In this document: in pieces, positions 26,758 through 37,400 of the stretch | How positions within the stretch are numbered: the stretch's first letter is position 1 | Layout of the letters: every line of letters starts with the position of its first letter | Assembly: GCA_016777225.1 (NCBI GenBank) | Contig: JADHRW010000003.1 | Span: forward strand, 62,001 to 126,000 | Reading direction: 5' to 3' | Source: Candidatus Thalassarchaeum sp. | GTDB lineage: Archaea > Thermoplasmatota > Poseidoniia > Poseidoniales > Thalassarchaeaceae | DNA: 64,000 nucleotides | The notes under the pieces: generated by a model | Seen by the model: the letters and a program-made list of their open reading frames with translations, nothing else | The model's database searches: none | Told to the model about the DNA's origin: nothing | Made by a program: the position numbers and the translations under genes

Positions 26758-28635
26758 TCAACCAATCTTTGCAACGAATTCTGCCCTACAAGCAGGACAT
26801 CGTGACCTAATAGGTCTTTTATCGAGTGGTACCTTAAGAGTTTGCTCACATTGAGGGCAAGGAAGAAGATCATTATCAGAATAAGATTCCAGTGATGATT
26901 CATCCTCATTTGAATCAATAATAGAATCAGATGAATTATCAATTTTATTTTCATTTAGAGATGAGTTATTGAATAACATAGTACATGCAGGGCATTTAAC
27001 TGAGCCATTATGATTTGAAGGAATATTGAGTCTTTGATTACACCCTGGACATTTCACTTCTATCTTTTCGTCTACACTACTAGACCTTGAAATCCTAGTT
27101 TCAGAAGATTTATTTTTTCCCCAAGATGTTTCAGTAGAAGGAGTTCTCTGAGAAACTGCCCTGATAATTACTAGCAATGACATAACTATCGCTAATCCTG
27201 ACAAAGACCCATAAATAGCTGCATTAATGTTGAATGGTAATTTTAAACTTGTGGAACTACCAGAATCTACGAAAATAGAAGTTTGGTTGCTACTAGTTAA
27301 TTCATTCATTTTCCAAATAAAGTTAATATCTGTTGTTTGAGAATATTTCCAAGAGGAAATTTCGATACTACCTGAGAAGCCGCTACCTGAATCAATTTCA
27401 GGTGTAGAAATTTCAGAAAATACGATATCATTAGCGATGCCGACTACCCTTAATATACCGGTAGAGGAACGCTGATTACCGTTATTCTCAAGTATATAAT
27501 TAATTAAAATTGTGTCCCCAACTGAAACAGAACTTGGAGAAATATTAGTTATTTTTATTGAGGGAGATATTAGTGGAGGAGATAATTCAGTTATTTCTTC
27601 AGCATCTCCATTTAGAGATAACCAAGAATTAGGAGAAACTGAAATTTTAAACCTACTATTATCTGGATGTCCAAGATTAAAATTCAAATCTCTTACTCCA
27701 GGATTAAGATCAGAATTAATTACTTGATATAATGAATAATCATTACCTGATTTCATGAGTAAAGAAATTACCACACTTCTATTCAAACCAGGACTAAGTG
27801 AAACAGAAATATCTAATTCAAGTCCTGACTCCAAAGTCCAAGAGATACTATCTATATTGACAGCTATATCTTGTGATTCTTGAATGTCTAGAATAGACGT
27901 TCCATTAAGTGATATATCAATCCCTCCATTAGAACTTAATATCTGCCATTGAATTGACTGTGTCCCTTGAATCAATGCGGTAAAAGTAGCGGAAACTTCT
28001 CTACTAGAACCGGGAGAAATACTGACCATATTTCCTAGCGCTATAGTTGTCCCATCATTTCTTGATAATTCAAGACGTACAGAATTTAGATTTTTACCTT
28101 GATTATGAACTAAAATTGAAGCAGTAAGCTCATCCCCTACATGAGCAGGTTGTCCTATTAAGACAAGATTAGCATCACCTGCAGAGGTGAAGTTAACTGG
28201 ATTAGGGCCGACAATAATCTCAGAAATTTCCATCTCTGATGAATTATCAATTTCAAGTTTACATAGAATAATCCCTTCACTTACGGGGCCAAAAGAAATT
28301 TTTACCTCACTTAATGATTGGTTACCTTCCAATATACCCGAATTTCCACCATACCATTGACCAGCATAGCCAAAACTAAATTTCCAAGATGAATTATCTG
28401 AAGAGACATTAGAATTATAGACAGGAATAATAAGGTTGACGAAATCACCATTTGAGGCAGAATGATTACCACTACTTTCCATCGTATTACCATCCAGATA
28501 ATCAAAAGACCAAATAGTACCTTCAGAAATATCAAAATCACTATCTTCAGCAGATACTATACTAGCGCTACAGATTAATAAAATAGAAAATAGCAATAAA
28601 CAAGTCAGTGAAGAAACTGGAGTTCTTCTGGGCAT
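26758..28635 (-). CDS. Exported CARDB-like protein with cytosolic zinc ribbons
   Basis: The start is ATG 28635 (MPRRTPVSS), which gives a good signal peptide (LTCLLLFSILLICSASIVSA). The 625-residue protein then has a long extracytoplasmic part with repeated beta domains, for example PAHVGDELTASILVHNQGKN and SVSVGDTILINYILENNG, which are typical of CARDB adhesive modules. A membrane helix (about residues 480-500, IYGSLSGLAIVMSLLVIIRA) follows. The cytosolic tail has two zinc ribbons, CPGC...CPAC and CPQC...CPAC. The topology links an outside sensor or adhesin with a cytosolic ribbon pair. Family not assigned. Confidence 0.65.
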   Translation of the reverse strand: MPRRTPVSSLTCLLLFSILLICSASIVSAEDSDFDISEGTIWSFDYLDGNTMESSGNHSASNGDFVNLIIPVYNSNVSSDNSSWKFSFGYAGQWYGGNSGILEGNQSLSEVKISFGPVSEGIILCKLEIDNSSEMEISEIIVGPNPVNFTSAGDANLVLIGQPAHVGDELTASILVHNQGKNLNSVRLELSRNDGTTIALGNMVSISPGSSREVSATFTALIQGTQSIQWQILSSNGGIDISLNGTSILDIQESQDIAVNIDSISWTLESGLELDISVSLSPGLNRSVVISLLMKSGNDYSLYQVINSDLNPGVRDLNFNLGHPDNSRFKISVSPNSWLSLNGDAEEITELSPPLISPSIKITNISPSSVSVGDTILINYILENNGNQRSSTGILRVVGIANDIVFSEISTPEIDSGSGFSGSIEISSWKYSQTTDINFIWKMNELTSSNQTSIFVDSGSSTSLKLPFNINAAIYGSLSGLAIVMSLLVIIRAVSQRTPSTETSWGKNKSSETRISRSSSVDEKIEVKCPGCNQRLNIPSNHNGSVKCPACTMLFNNSSLNENKIDNSSDSIIDSNEDESSLESYSDNDLLPCPQCEQTLKVPLDKRPIRSRCPACRAEFVAKIG

Positions 28636-28730
28636 TGTGTAATACTCGACAATAACAACCGTATGAATGATACCCCTCTTTGAGGTCACATAGTGAACTT
28701 TATTGACACCTTGAGGTAGCCCCGAATACA

Positions 28731-29576
28731 ATGGACACTGACCTACTGCTTGCTGTCTCGCCCGAAGACATGGCTAAAGCCCTGCTCGCAAGGAGACAAA
28801 TCTTGAAAGAACAGTTACCTACAGTGATTAGAACGTTGGAAGCCGAAGAACAAAATCTAGCGCCAAAAGCTAAAAAGGCACTTGAAACAAATAAAATAAT
28901 TAATGCTAAAGTTAGTGATCTAAAGGAAAAAAGGAATAATGCCCAGAAAAAGGCGAATGAACTTCTTAAGGTAGTAAAAGAAAGTAAAACTAAGTTAATG
29001 CAAGCAGATGGCATGGTGAATCTAGACCCTTCGTGGAAAAAGGAAAAATTATTCGATGAGATAGAAGAAATTGAAAAAAAAATAGAAACTTCTGCTCTAG
29101 ATCATAAAGCAGAAAGAAAACTTCTAGATCGAAGAAAGAAAATTATTGAAATTAATGATAAATGGTTGAGGGAGAGAAGAGACTCAAATCCTGAAATGGT
29201 TACTTACATTAATGCTAGAAGAGAGATGAATGCATTATTTCGAGATGCAGACAAATCACACAGAAATATGCTTGATGGTGTAGAAATAGCTCAACCTCAG
29301 CACGATAAGCAAATGAAAATAAGAAATGAACTCAAAGAAATAAGAAGGCAACTAGACAGGGCTAAGGAATTGCTATCACAATCGGATAAAGCAATTAGTC
29401 ACTGGGAGAGAAGATTGTCCCAAGGTTTTGGAGAACTGGATGGTGGGTTCAGTGATTTATTAGCAGCGCAAAAAAGAGTCTCAGAGGGAGGAGACTCATC
29501 ATTCGCTAGGAAGGCGAAAACAAAAGTTAACAAAACCAGAAAGAAGAATTCTAAATCTAAGGAGGAAGAAGAATGA
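28731..29576 (+). CDS. COG1340-like coiled-coil protein (paralogue 2)
   Basis: The 281-residue protein is mostly coiled coil from residue 15 to 235. The core pattern is KVSDLKEKRNNAQKKANELLKVV and DEIEEIEKKIET, and the C-terminus has a short LSQGFGELDGGFSDLLAAQKR segment then a basic/acidic tail ending in EEEE. It is the first of three tandem coiled-coil genes; its stop overlaps the next start by four bases. The upstream spacer is shared with the divergent zinc-ribbon membrane gene. Confidence 0.72.
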   Translation: MDTDLLLAVSPEDMAKALLARRQILKEQLPTVIRTLEAEEQNLAPKAKKALETNKIINAKVSDLKEKRNNAQKKANELLKVVKESKTKLMQADGMVNLDPSWKKEKLFDEIEEIEKKIETSALDHKAERKLLDRRKKIIEINDKWLRERRDSNPEMVTYINARREMNALFRDADKSHRNMLDGVEIAQPQHDKQMKIRNELKEIRRQLDRAKELLSQSDKAISHWERRLSQGFGELDGGFSDLLAAQKRVSEGGDSSFARKAKTKVNKTRKKNSKSKEEEE

Positions 29577-30562
29577 ATGAATCTGAATTAGAAATGAGCC
29601 TTTTCTCTGATTTAGAAGACTTAGATAGAAAAGAAATTGAGCAGAATGCCAATGATTTAGAAAGACAAGTTAGAACCATTGAAGATGAACATAAATCATT
29701 AAGGTATGAAAGAAAAAATCAAGTAGAGATCGTCAAGTCTTTAAGAGTATCAGTTGGAGAAATGGAAGCAGTTAATGATGAACGGAGAGGTTTATTGAAG
29801 AAATTTCATGAGGCAAGAAAGTTAGCAGAAAAGGCAAGAGAAAAGAGAGACGAAGTCAATAGATCAATACCACCGCCATCTAGTATTCTCTCAGAGTGGA
29901 TGGGAGAAACACATCAAAGATTAGTAACAATAGATAATGATTTGACGGCAGTTCCTACTCTAAATCGAGAAGTTGAAATGTTCAAAAGATTTTTTGAACT
30001 ACAAGCAGCTTATACTAAAAAACAGGATTCAGAAATATTTCATATTGATTATATTAAGCATATTGGAACTATTAGAACTATTGCAAAAGAGTTGGATGCA
30101 ACAAGAAATAATAATGAAAAAGAGAAATCTAATGATGCAGAAAATAAAGATGATGCAGGAAATAAAGATGATGCAGGAAACATAAATCGTTCAGACGTTA
30201 GAAAATTGAGTAAAAGAATAAGTAAAATAGATAAAGAATTAGATAAATTATCTGAGGAAATAAAAATTGTCAGAAAGGAAGCAAAACGTATTCGTTCATA
30301 CTTAAGAATGACAAGTAGTCGGGGAAAACCTATCAAAATATCTGAAGTAAAAGATAGAGCACAAAGTGGAGATTCATTAAATACAGACGAATTAGGAGCT
30401 TTACTTAGAACAGGTGGTCTCTCGGGTTTTGCTAAAGATAGCAAAAAAACTGTTAAGAAAAAACAAATAAAAAAGAGTACTGGTAAAAAGCAGTACAGAA
30501 GACTTGGTGTTGCTAGAGGTGGTGCTAGATTGGGATCACGTGCGGCAAAACGTGATGACTAG
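29573..30562 (+). CDS. COG1340-like coiled-coil protein (paralogue 3)
   Basis: The 329-residue protein has coiled-coil heptads at about residues 10-95 and 200-250, separated by a compact helical part (residues 100-165). A spacer of three 18-base repeats encodes a polar NKDDAG-type linker near residue 190. The C-terminus, SGDSLNTDELGALLRTGGLSGF, resembles the end of paralogue 4 (SGDTLSTDELMALQR), and the basic tail KKQYRRLGVARGG resembles paralogue 1. These shared ends support a common ancestry. The start overlaps the stop of the previous gene. Confidence 0.72.
   Translation: MNESELEMSLFSDLEDLDRKEIEQNANDLERQVRTIEDEHKSLRYERKNQVEIVKSLRVSVGEMEAVNDERRGLLKKFHEARKLAEKAREKRDEVNRSIPPPSSILSEWMGETHQRLVTIDNDLTAVPTLNREVEMFKRFFELQAAYTKKQDSEIFHIDYIKHIGTIRTIAKELDATRNNNEKEKSNDAENKDDAGNKDDAGNINRSDVRKLSKRISKIDKELDKLSEEIKIVRKEAKRIRSYLRMTSSRGKPIKISEVKDRAQSGDSLNTDELGALLRTGGLSGFAKDSKKTVKKKQIKKSTGKKQYRRLGVARGGARLGSRAAKRDD
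30131..30184 (+). repeat. Three 18-base tandem repeats in coiled-coil gene
   Basis: Three consecutive 18-base units at 30131-30148, 30149-30166 and 30167-30184 differ by a few bases (GATGATGCAGGAAATAAA type). They keep the reading frame and encode a repeated six-residue NKDDAG-like linker. Confidence 0.85.
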
Positions 30563-30638
30563 AGCAGTTGCCCGTTTACCTTCCTCCTATGCCCTTATAT
30601 GAGATTCTGAAGTCGGAGAATATGAGAGAGGCCTGATT

Positions 30639-31511
30639 ATGATGGATTTTGATGAAGTCAGGAAGGTCCTAAGCCCTAAAAGCTCCTCACTTGACGAGAA
30701 ACTTTCTATATTCAGAGATGATAGAGACATATGGAATTCAAAGGTTAAAAAATACCTAGCAGAAAGAAATGAAATTAATAGACAAGTTAAGGAACTAATC
30801 TCAGAGGTTCAGAATCAGAAAGTCATTAGAGATGAAGCGAATAGTAAAGTTAAGGAATTAAAAATAATTCGAGCAGATAGATCAACTGTACTGAAGCAAC
30901 TACGTACAGAATTACAGGAAAAAAAACCTGTGACTGAGACAAAAAAGTTAGAGAAAAGTGAAAGAAAACGTAATGAAAGAACTATACGTGGTGACATTGA
31001 TAAAATGGATATGAGATTTAATCATGGTCATTTTCAAGGAAAAGAAAAAAACTTTGAAAGACAAATGAAGAAATTATATCAAGAATTAAAAGAAATTAAA
31101 GCAAATAAAGTAGAGAATATGTTTTCTGAATTAGAATCTAGTGTAAGGAAAGCAGCCAGATCACAAGAAGAAGCGCATAAGTTAGTTGAACAAGCGGTGA
31201 CAACTGCACAGGAATCTCATGATTTAATGATTGAGTTATCAGAAGAAGTTGATAGACTACGAGCTAAAGCTAATTCATCACAAGAAGGAGTTATTAGATC
31301 AAAAAGAGAAGCTGACTTATTACATAATAAATATGTTGTTTCATTAAGAAGTATACATTCAATACAGGATTTATTCAAAGCAATGAATGCACAAGAAAAG
31401 AATCTAGATGATGATACAGGAAGTAAACTAGAAGTAACTGATTTAATGTCTAGATTAATGTCAGGTGATACACTATCAACTGATGAACTGATGGCCTTAC
31501 AAAGAAATTAA
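30639..31511 (+). CDS. COG1340-like coiled-coil protein (paralogue 4)
   Basis: The 290-residue protein has coiled coil from residue 20 to 245, with repeated KVKELKIIRADR- and LYQELKEIKANK-type heptads. The C-terminus, MSRLMSGDTLSTDELMALQRN, matches the end segment of paralogue 3. The start could be ATG 30639 or the next codon ATG 30642. Its stop overlaps the convergent gene at 31508. No enzymatic motif is visible. Confidence 0.72.
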   Translation: MMDFDEVRKVLSPKSSSLDEKLSIFRDDRDIWNSKVKKYLAERNEINRQVKELISEVQNQKVIRDEANSKVKELKIIRADRSTVLKQLRTELQEKKPVTETKKLEKSERKRNERTIRGDIDKMDMRFNHGHFQGKEKNFERQMKKLYQELKEIKANKVENMFSELESSVRKAARSQEEAHKLVEQAVTTAQESHDLMIELSEEVDRLRAKANSSQEGVIRSKREADLLHNKYVVSLRSIHSIQDLFKAMNAQEKNLDDDTGSKLEVTDLMSRLMSGDTLSTDELMALQRN

Positions 31512-32473
31512 ATTTCATAATTGTAAGTCTTACCATTACGACTATGGAGAATTTTTTTCTCACCGTCTTCAAAATTTAATATCCAAGCGGGGATATTGGC
31601 ATATTCAGATTCTAATTGAAGTGAATTAAGGTCAACTCTCCACCACTCAAGCATAATTGATTTTACTTTATCTGCTCCTTCAAGTGATTTTTCTTTTTTA
31701 CGAAAGTCAAGTAATGGTTTAAGACCGTCTTTTAATCTAACAATATCTTTCCAATTGCCCTCGGAAGGGCTGATTTTACGCAAATTCGGTGAATTATTCA
31801 GTATATCATCAATATTAAATGGATAAATTTTTTCTGACCAAGGGTCTTCTATATATGACCAATTCTTAGTAATAGTCGCAGAATTAGGTCCTACCATTGT
31901 ACCGGAGATTTTCCATAATTTTATATTAATTAATATTGGTATAGTATTAACCATACTAAGAGATTCATTATCTAACCAATCATTAATTTCAATCAATGGC
32001 TTTAATGATAATAAATTAACAATTGGAGAGTCCTCTAATTGTTGATCAATACTTAAGATATCTTCAGGAATCGTCCTGTTATCGGAACTTACTGTTAAAT
32101 CTCCTCTTAACACCGCTTCACCTATCCATCGAGATAATTTTTTTGGACCCCAAGCATTAATTTGAAAAATATCCGATACATCTTCAAATATATTTTCACT
32201 GAATTCTCTTTCACTAAGAATCCAATGTTTTTTACCAGGTGCATCAATAGACCATCGTTCTATTTCATTCTTTGAAAGAGGTAAGATATCATCTTGAACA
32301 TGCCAAACATATACTGGAGATGTATCGCTATCTTCGAAGTCCAATAGCTTTTCTGCAATCCCTAGACAGCGAAAACCATATATCTGGAAATCTTCAGAAA
32401 CAGGATCTAATCTAACGGTTCGTGAAGCAAGGATGTCACGAACAGTTTGCTCCATGCTCTCGGATTGTATCAT
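31508..32473 (-). CDS. Protein of unknown function, 321 residues
   Basis: The start may be ATG 32473 or the more internal ATG 32455 (MEQTVRDIL). It is soluble, rich in W and acidic residues, with no signal peptide or membrane helix. Phrases such as ISEREFSEN, WGPKKLSRWIGEAVLRGDL and MLEWWRVDLNSL give no family that I recognise. It stands just after the RNA polymerase operon in the same direction (downstream of eL30), where other archaea carry nusA and rps12/rps7. Confidence 0.5.
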   Translation of the reverse strand: MIQSESMEQTVRDILASRTVRLDPVSEDFQIYGFRCLGIAEKLLDFEDSDTSPVYVWHVQDDILPLSKNEIERWSIDAPGKKHWILSEREFSENIFEDVSDIFQINAWGPKKLSRWIGEAVLRGDLTVSSDNRTIPEDILSIDQQLEDSPIVNLLSLKPLIEINDWLDNESLSMVNTIPILINIKLWKISGTMVGPNSATITKNWSYIEDPWSEKIYPFNIDDILNNSPNLRKISPSEGNWKDIVRLKDGLKPLLDFRKKEKSLEGADKVKSIMLEWWRVDLNSLQLESEYANIPAWILNFEDGEKKILHSRNGKTYNYEI

Positions 32474-32536
32474 GTCACTTTAAAAGAACGTCTATTAAAG
32501 AGAATATACAGCAATTAGTGCGCTAAAAAATTCTAT

Positions 32537-32833
32537 TCAAACATTCATTGAAAGAGAAAGTAATTCACTCTGACCAGGATCTACTATACATACTGCGCTT
32601 ACAGGGAAAGGCTTAGCACATGCGGCACCAAGCTGTCTATTAACTAACATAACTTGATGTACAGTCACGTCAGGATGATTTTGCTTGAGGTCTGTAATGT
32701 ATGCTTTAGGGCAATTTGCTGCTACTAATACCATGCGAGCATCCCCCTTTGAGCAGGCACTTTTTGTTTGGCGCTGCCCGAATAATAGATTTCCAGTGCT
32801 GATTCCTTGTTTTAATTGTCTTGCTAAATCCAT
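32537..32833 (-). CDS. rpl30e: Ribosomal protein eL30
   Basis: This 98-residue member of the L7Ae/L30e family binds RNA in the large subunit. DLARQLKQGISTGNLLFGQRQTKSACSKGDARMVLVAANCP is typical of archaeal eL30, followed by HQVMLVNRQLGAACAKPFPVSAVCIVD. It follows rpoA'' after 12 bases, in the order known from archaeal RNA polymerase operons. Confidence 0.93.
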   Translation of the reverse strand: MDLARQLKQGISTGNLLFGQRQTKSACSKGDARMVLVAANCPKAYITDLKQNHPDVTVHQVMLVNRQLGAACAKPFPVSAVCIVDPGQSELLSLSMNV

Positions 32834-32845
32834 ATTTAAGCCCCC

Positions 32846-34423
32846 TTATGCGTCCTCTGGAATATAAAATAAGTCAACACTGCCTGTACCTAATGCCACT
32901 GGTTGACCAACGATAATATTTTCAGTGACTCCACGAAGTTCATCACGTTCACCAATGATCCCCGCTCTTAGAAGATGTGTAACAGTTACTTCGAAAGCCG
33001 ATCTAGCGAGGATACTGTGCTTAGTACCGCTAACTCCATGTCGACCGATTGCACGGACTTCACCCTCACTTGTCATTACATCAGCAACCATAAGTAAATG
33101 CCTAACGTCAACATCTAAACCTGCTCCTTCAAGTGTTAACAGCATTTCATTAATAATTGCTTGACGTGCTGCCTCAATACCCAAGTAATCATGTATCTCA
33201 GTGATATTATTTGTGTATGTTCGTCCTCTATCTACACCAGCATATTCACTGACTTTAGATAAGTTAGAACCAATTGTAGAGATATAGTACTCCCCAGTTT
33301 CTGCATTTGGACCTTGTACATTCGCTCTCATAATATCTGGAAGACCTTTTAATCGTAATTTCTTAATTTTCTCTTCAAGTTGTAGTAAGGCAGTATATGT
33401 AGGAGGGTCACTAGATAAAGTTGCTAACTCCTCTTCTTTAGCTATACCAGGTATAATTTTAAGGACTTTAGGTTTATCCTCATTATCTGCTTGAACAAAG
33501 AGTCTTAGAGCGCGTGATAACTTATCTCTTACTTCTGCACCATTCATTTTCTTAACACGTAGATTTGCTGTATTTAATGAAAGGCTGATATGACGTTGTG
33601 TAATATCTACATCAATATTTGCTATATCTCTAGTCGTTGTAGTTTCTAAACCTGCAGCTATTTCTTGTACTAATTTTTCATTTGTTCTAAGTGGTTTATT
33701 TTTAGCATTTGTTTCATCGAGATAAATCCTCATAGTTGGCGTATTAGGCACCTTCCTTGCATCAACAATTTCAATGATACGCGGTAAACCTTGTGTTACG
33801 TTAACGGTAGCTACACCAGCATAGTGGAATGTCCTCATCGTCATCTGAGTCCCGGGTTCACCAATGGACTGAGCAGTTGTAATTCCAACAGCCTCATGAG
33901 GATCAACTCTAGATGCTATGAGGTGCTCATTGGCTGCTGTGATCACTTTCTTTGCCTTAGCAGGTGTTAGTTTTGTATCACCTCTGGCAATTAATGCATT
34001 GACTAAATCGTTGATTATTCTAGGAGACATACTAGCATTCAATTTAACAGAAACATCAGTTAATTGAGAAAATAACTCAGATTCAACATCGACATCTCTA
34101 AGAATCTGAATCATCTTTGATTCAGAATCATATGATTGTATAGGTAAAGTAGTCCTCTTAGAGGTTCTTCTAGGGCTCGCTTTTCTTCGAAGTAATGTTT
34201 TATCTATTCTTGCAGCAGCTCTTTGAGCTGCTTTAGAAGATCCAGCCATTACTTCAAAAATCTCAGTAGCAGTTCCCGAATCTGTACCACAAATTTGCGC
34301 TATTTGTGATGAGGTAAGTATCTTCACATCATCCCATTTCTTGTCATCTGCAAGTTTATGTGCATATTCCTCTTCAATGCCTAGGTCCATTAACTTCTTT
34401 TTTGTTGCACTCTTAACTACCAT
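32846..34423 (-). CDS. rpoA2: RNA polymerase subunit A'' with N-terminal HhH-like extension
   Basis: The 525-residue protein is the C-terminal part of the split largest subunit. The conserved core starts near residue 125 and includes [25 protein letters not shown] (bridge/trigger-loop region), [21 protein letters not shown] and [20 protein letters not shown] usual archaeal A'' is about 390-400 residues. The first 75 residues are an extra domain, [25 protein letters not shown], also present on RpoH in this operon: 24 of the first 44 positions are identical without gaps. This is followed by a basic linker. The start overlaps the A' stop. Confidence 0.95.
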   Translation of the reverse strand: MVVKSATKKKLMDLGIEEEYAHKLADDKKWDDVKILTSSQIAQICGTDSGTATEIFEVMAGSSKAAQRAAARIDKTLLRRKASPRRTSKRTTLPIQSYDSESKMIQILRDVDVESELFSQLTDVSVKLNASMSPRIINDLVNALIARGDTKLTPAKAKKVITAANEHLIASRVDPHEAVGITTAQSIGEPGTQMTMRTFHYAGVATVNVTQGLPRIIEIVDARKVPNTPTMRIYLDETNAKNKPLRTNEKLVQEIAAGLETTTTRDIANIDVDITQRHISLSLNTANLRVKKMNGAEVRDKLSRALRLFVQADNEDKPKVLKIIPGIAKEEELATLSSDPPTYTALLQLEEKIKKLRLKGLPDIMRANVQGPNAETGEYYISTIGSNLSKVSEYAGVDRGRTYTNNITEIHDYLGIEAARQAIINEMLLTLEGAGLDVDVRHLLMVADVMTSEGEVRAIGRHGVSGTKHSILARSAFEVTVTHLLRAGIIGERDELRGVTENIIVGQPVALGTGSVDLFYIPEDA

Positions 34424-37400
34424 CAGTTAGCACCTCCTAGTGCATCGTCTAAGACCTGATTAACATCGAAAGGTTCTCCCTTTCTACTTCTTGCAGGATC
34501 GACTTTATCTTCTCCGTATTCGAATTGAATAATTCTATCGGCTGTATTACGTACAGAACGCATATCATCATTAGCCACTTTCAAATCGTCCATAGCATTA
34601 ATCAATCTACGTTGCATGTATCCAGATTTAGACGTACGAACAGCAGTATCGACCAGTGATTCTCTACCTGAAACTGAAAGCATAAAGAATTCTGTAGGTT
34701 CGAGTCCTCTCTTGAAAGATGATGAAACAAAGCCTTTCTCTTGTGCTCCCTTAACACCTCTTTGGAAGTGAGAAAGTACTCTCTCTTGGTAACCTCTTTC
34801 TAACCTCTTACCTCTAACCTTAGGTTGACCTATTGAACCTGCCATCATAGCTAAGTTATCCATGGAACCCCTAGCACCAGATGTTGCCATCAATACAGCA
34901 GAATTGTCATCACCTAGATATTCTTTAGCTACTTTACCCGACTCTGCTTTACCAGAATCGAGTATATTTAGAATATTTTCTTCTAAAGTTTCTTCAGCTG
35001 TTCTTCCAGGACGAGTCTCATATCTACGACCATCATTTCCGAACATCTCGAGTTCTTTGTTTACATTATCACTGGCAGTACTATTAATTTCAGAAATTAT
35101 AGCTTTTGCCTCTGGAGGAAGGTCTTCGTCATCGATACCAGTTGTGAAGCCCATTGCAGTACAAATTGCTATTGTCATTTTAGTCATTCTATTAATGAAC
35201 TCAGCACCAATATCAGGACCATGAGTTTGAACAACTGCATCTAATAAACGGCCATCTTCTGCACCAATACCTCTCTTATCAATAGTCCCAGTGACATTAC
35301 CCTCACTAACTTGAACTTGGTCACCAGAACGGCTAGTATATTCAAGATTGAAGCCTCCCGGAACAATCAAACTCAGAACATCAGAACCAATGTAACCAGT
35401 TTCACCATCAATTTCTTTTAATTCGGGTAATTCTCCGTCCCATCCAACTGCACCAAGAATCTCCACAACTAGCTTTTCAGAAAGAAGTTTTTGACCATGA
35501 GTAAGTAGATATGATCCCGAAATATGATCGTGTATTCCTCCAATTACTGAACCTCCGTACCTAGGAGTAATGATATGTTCTTGAACTCTCATTAGAATTT
35601 TGGCTTCAGCTCTTGCTTCTTCTGACTGAATAACGTGAAGATTCATTTCGTCTCCATCAAAATCAGCATTATAAGGCGTACAATCAGCTAAATTAAATCT
35701 AAATGTCTTACCTTCCATTACTCTAATTTCATGAACCATCATTGACATTCTATGAAGCGATGGCTGTCTGTTGAATATAGTAACGTCACCATCAATTAAA
35801 TGTCTTTCAATAACGACACCCGGTTTAGGGTTACCGTCACGATCGACTGTGCTTAGTCTGTCTTCTACATCTGTTTGATAATATTCACCAAAGTCATTTT
35901 CTACAGAAGGACTTCCACAATGTGGACAGTTTACTTCTAAATGCTCAGGGTAATCATCATTAGGATTAGAATGTTCCCAAACCCAACGATTGTGGATTAA
36001 AGCCCGTGGGTCATCAAGTGGCAGACTCTGCCCCTTCAGTGACCCTTCACTTTCTTCACCTCTAAGGTTAGAAATTGTTTTTTCTAGATCTACTCCCCAT
36101 TCTTCTTCTAAATCACCAATTGAGTTTCTTCTCATTTGGCGCATCAGTTCTAGACCAGGTAAGAAGTTAGGCGCAGGCAATACCTGATTCAAATCAGGTC
36201 TGTATCCAGAATAAGGTTCATCGTCACTTCCAGAATTACAATCAGGATTCATACATCTGAAACCAGCCCATATATACTTTGTTCGGTCAGTAATTCTGAC
36301 TCTAAGAGTATCTCCACGAATAATATAATTGACACCAGGATGGACATCAGGTCCACGAAGAATCATTTGACGAAGTTGTTCTCTGTTTCTATTAGTAACA
36401 CGGACAGGAACGGTCAACTCTTTAGCAGTTTTGACAGGAATACCAACTTCATTAATCCCTAGATTAGGATCAGGCGATATTACAGTCCTTGCACAAAAGT
36501 TAACTCTCTTACCAGACAAGTTAGAACGGAATCTACCTTCTTTACCTTTCAATCGTTGTGTTAATGTTTTCAGAGGTCTGCCTGAGCGATGTCGAGCAGG
36601 CGGTATACCACTAGTTTGGTTATCGAAATATGTGGTACAGTGATATTGTAGCAGTTCCCATAAATCTTCAACAATTAATTGAGGAGCTCCAGCATCTCTG
36701 TTTTCTCTAAGTCTCTGATTTATTCTTAAAACATCAACTAATTTATGAGTCAAGTCGTCTTCTGAACGATCACCACTATCTAATGTAATAGACGGTCTTA
36801 CTGTGATTGGTGGGACTGGGAGTACCTTCATTATTGTCCATTCTGGACGGCTAGAATCTTTATCCATTCCGATAAATAACAAATGATCATCAGGAATTCT
36901 CTCTAACCATTCTCTGATATCTCTCGCATTTAATTTGTGCTCGCCTTTATTTTCTTTCTTTTCTTTAAATGTTGAAGGTTTATCTAAAATTATCTTACCT
37001 TGTTCTGAACCACAGTGCATACAAATAGTTCTCTTTTTACTTGAACACTCTTTTTCTACATCCTTGATTATCTTCTTAAATTCTCGAGAACCTACACCAT
37101 GCTTTATCATAACATCCTTAATTCTATCTCGATAATAATCTTGCTCCGACTTCTCAGGGTCAAGAGGATGAGAATTAGCTTGACTATGCAATAAAATGTT
37201 ACTGCAAGAATTGCATGTAGACTTCAAAGACATCTTGATAAGATCTGTAAAACCTATATGCATTATTGGAAGCTCTAGAGCAATGTGACCAAAGTGACTC
37301 GGACATTCCTCATGCTTGTTACCACATGTCTCACACCTTACACCAGGATCTATAACACCCATTTTTGGATCCATTAAACCTTGCTTGTATGCATGACCAT

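Noticed and set aside
26751-26954. N-terminal extension of the DtxR-like gene
   Set aside because: The winged-helix similarity begins at the ATG at 26750. The extra 68 codons overlap the end of the zinc-ribbon gene, whose cysteines show that frame is the true one.
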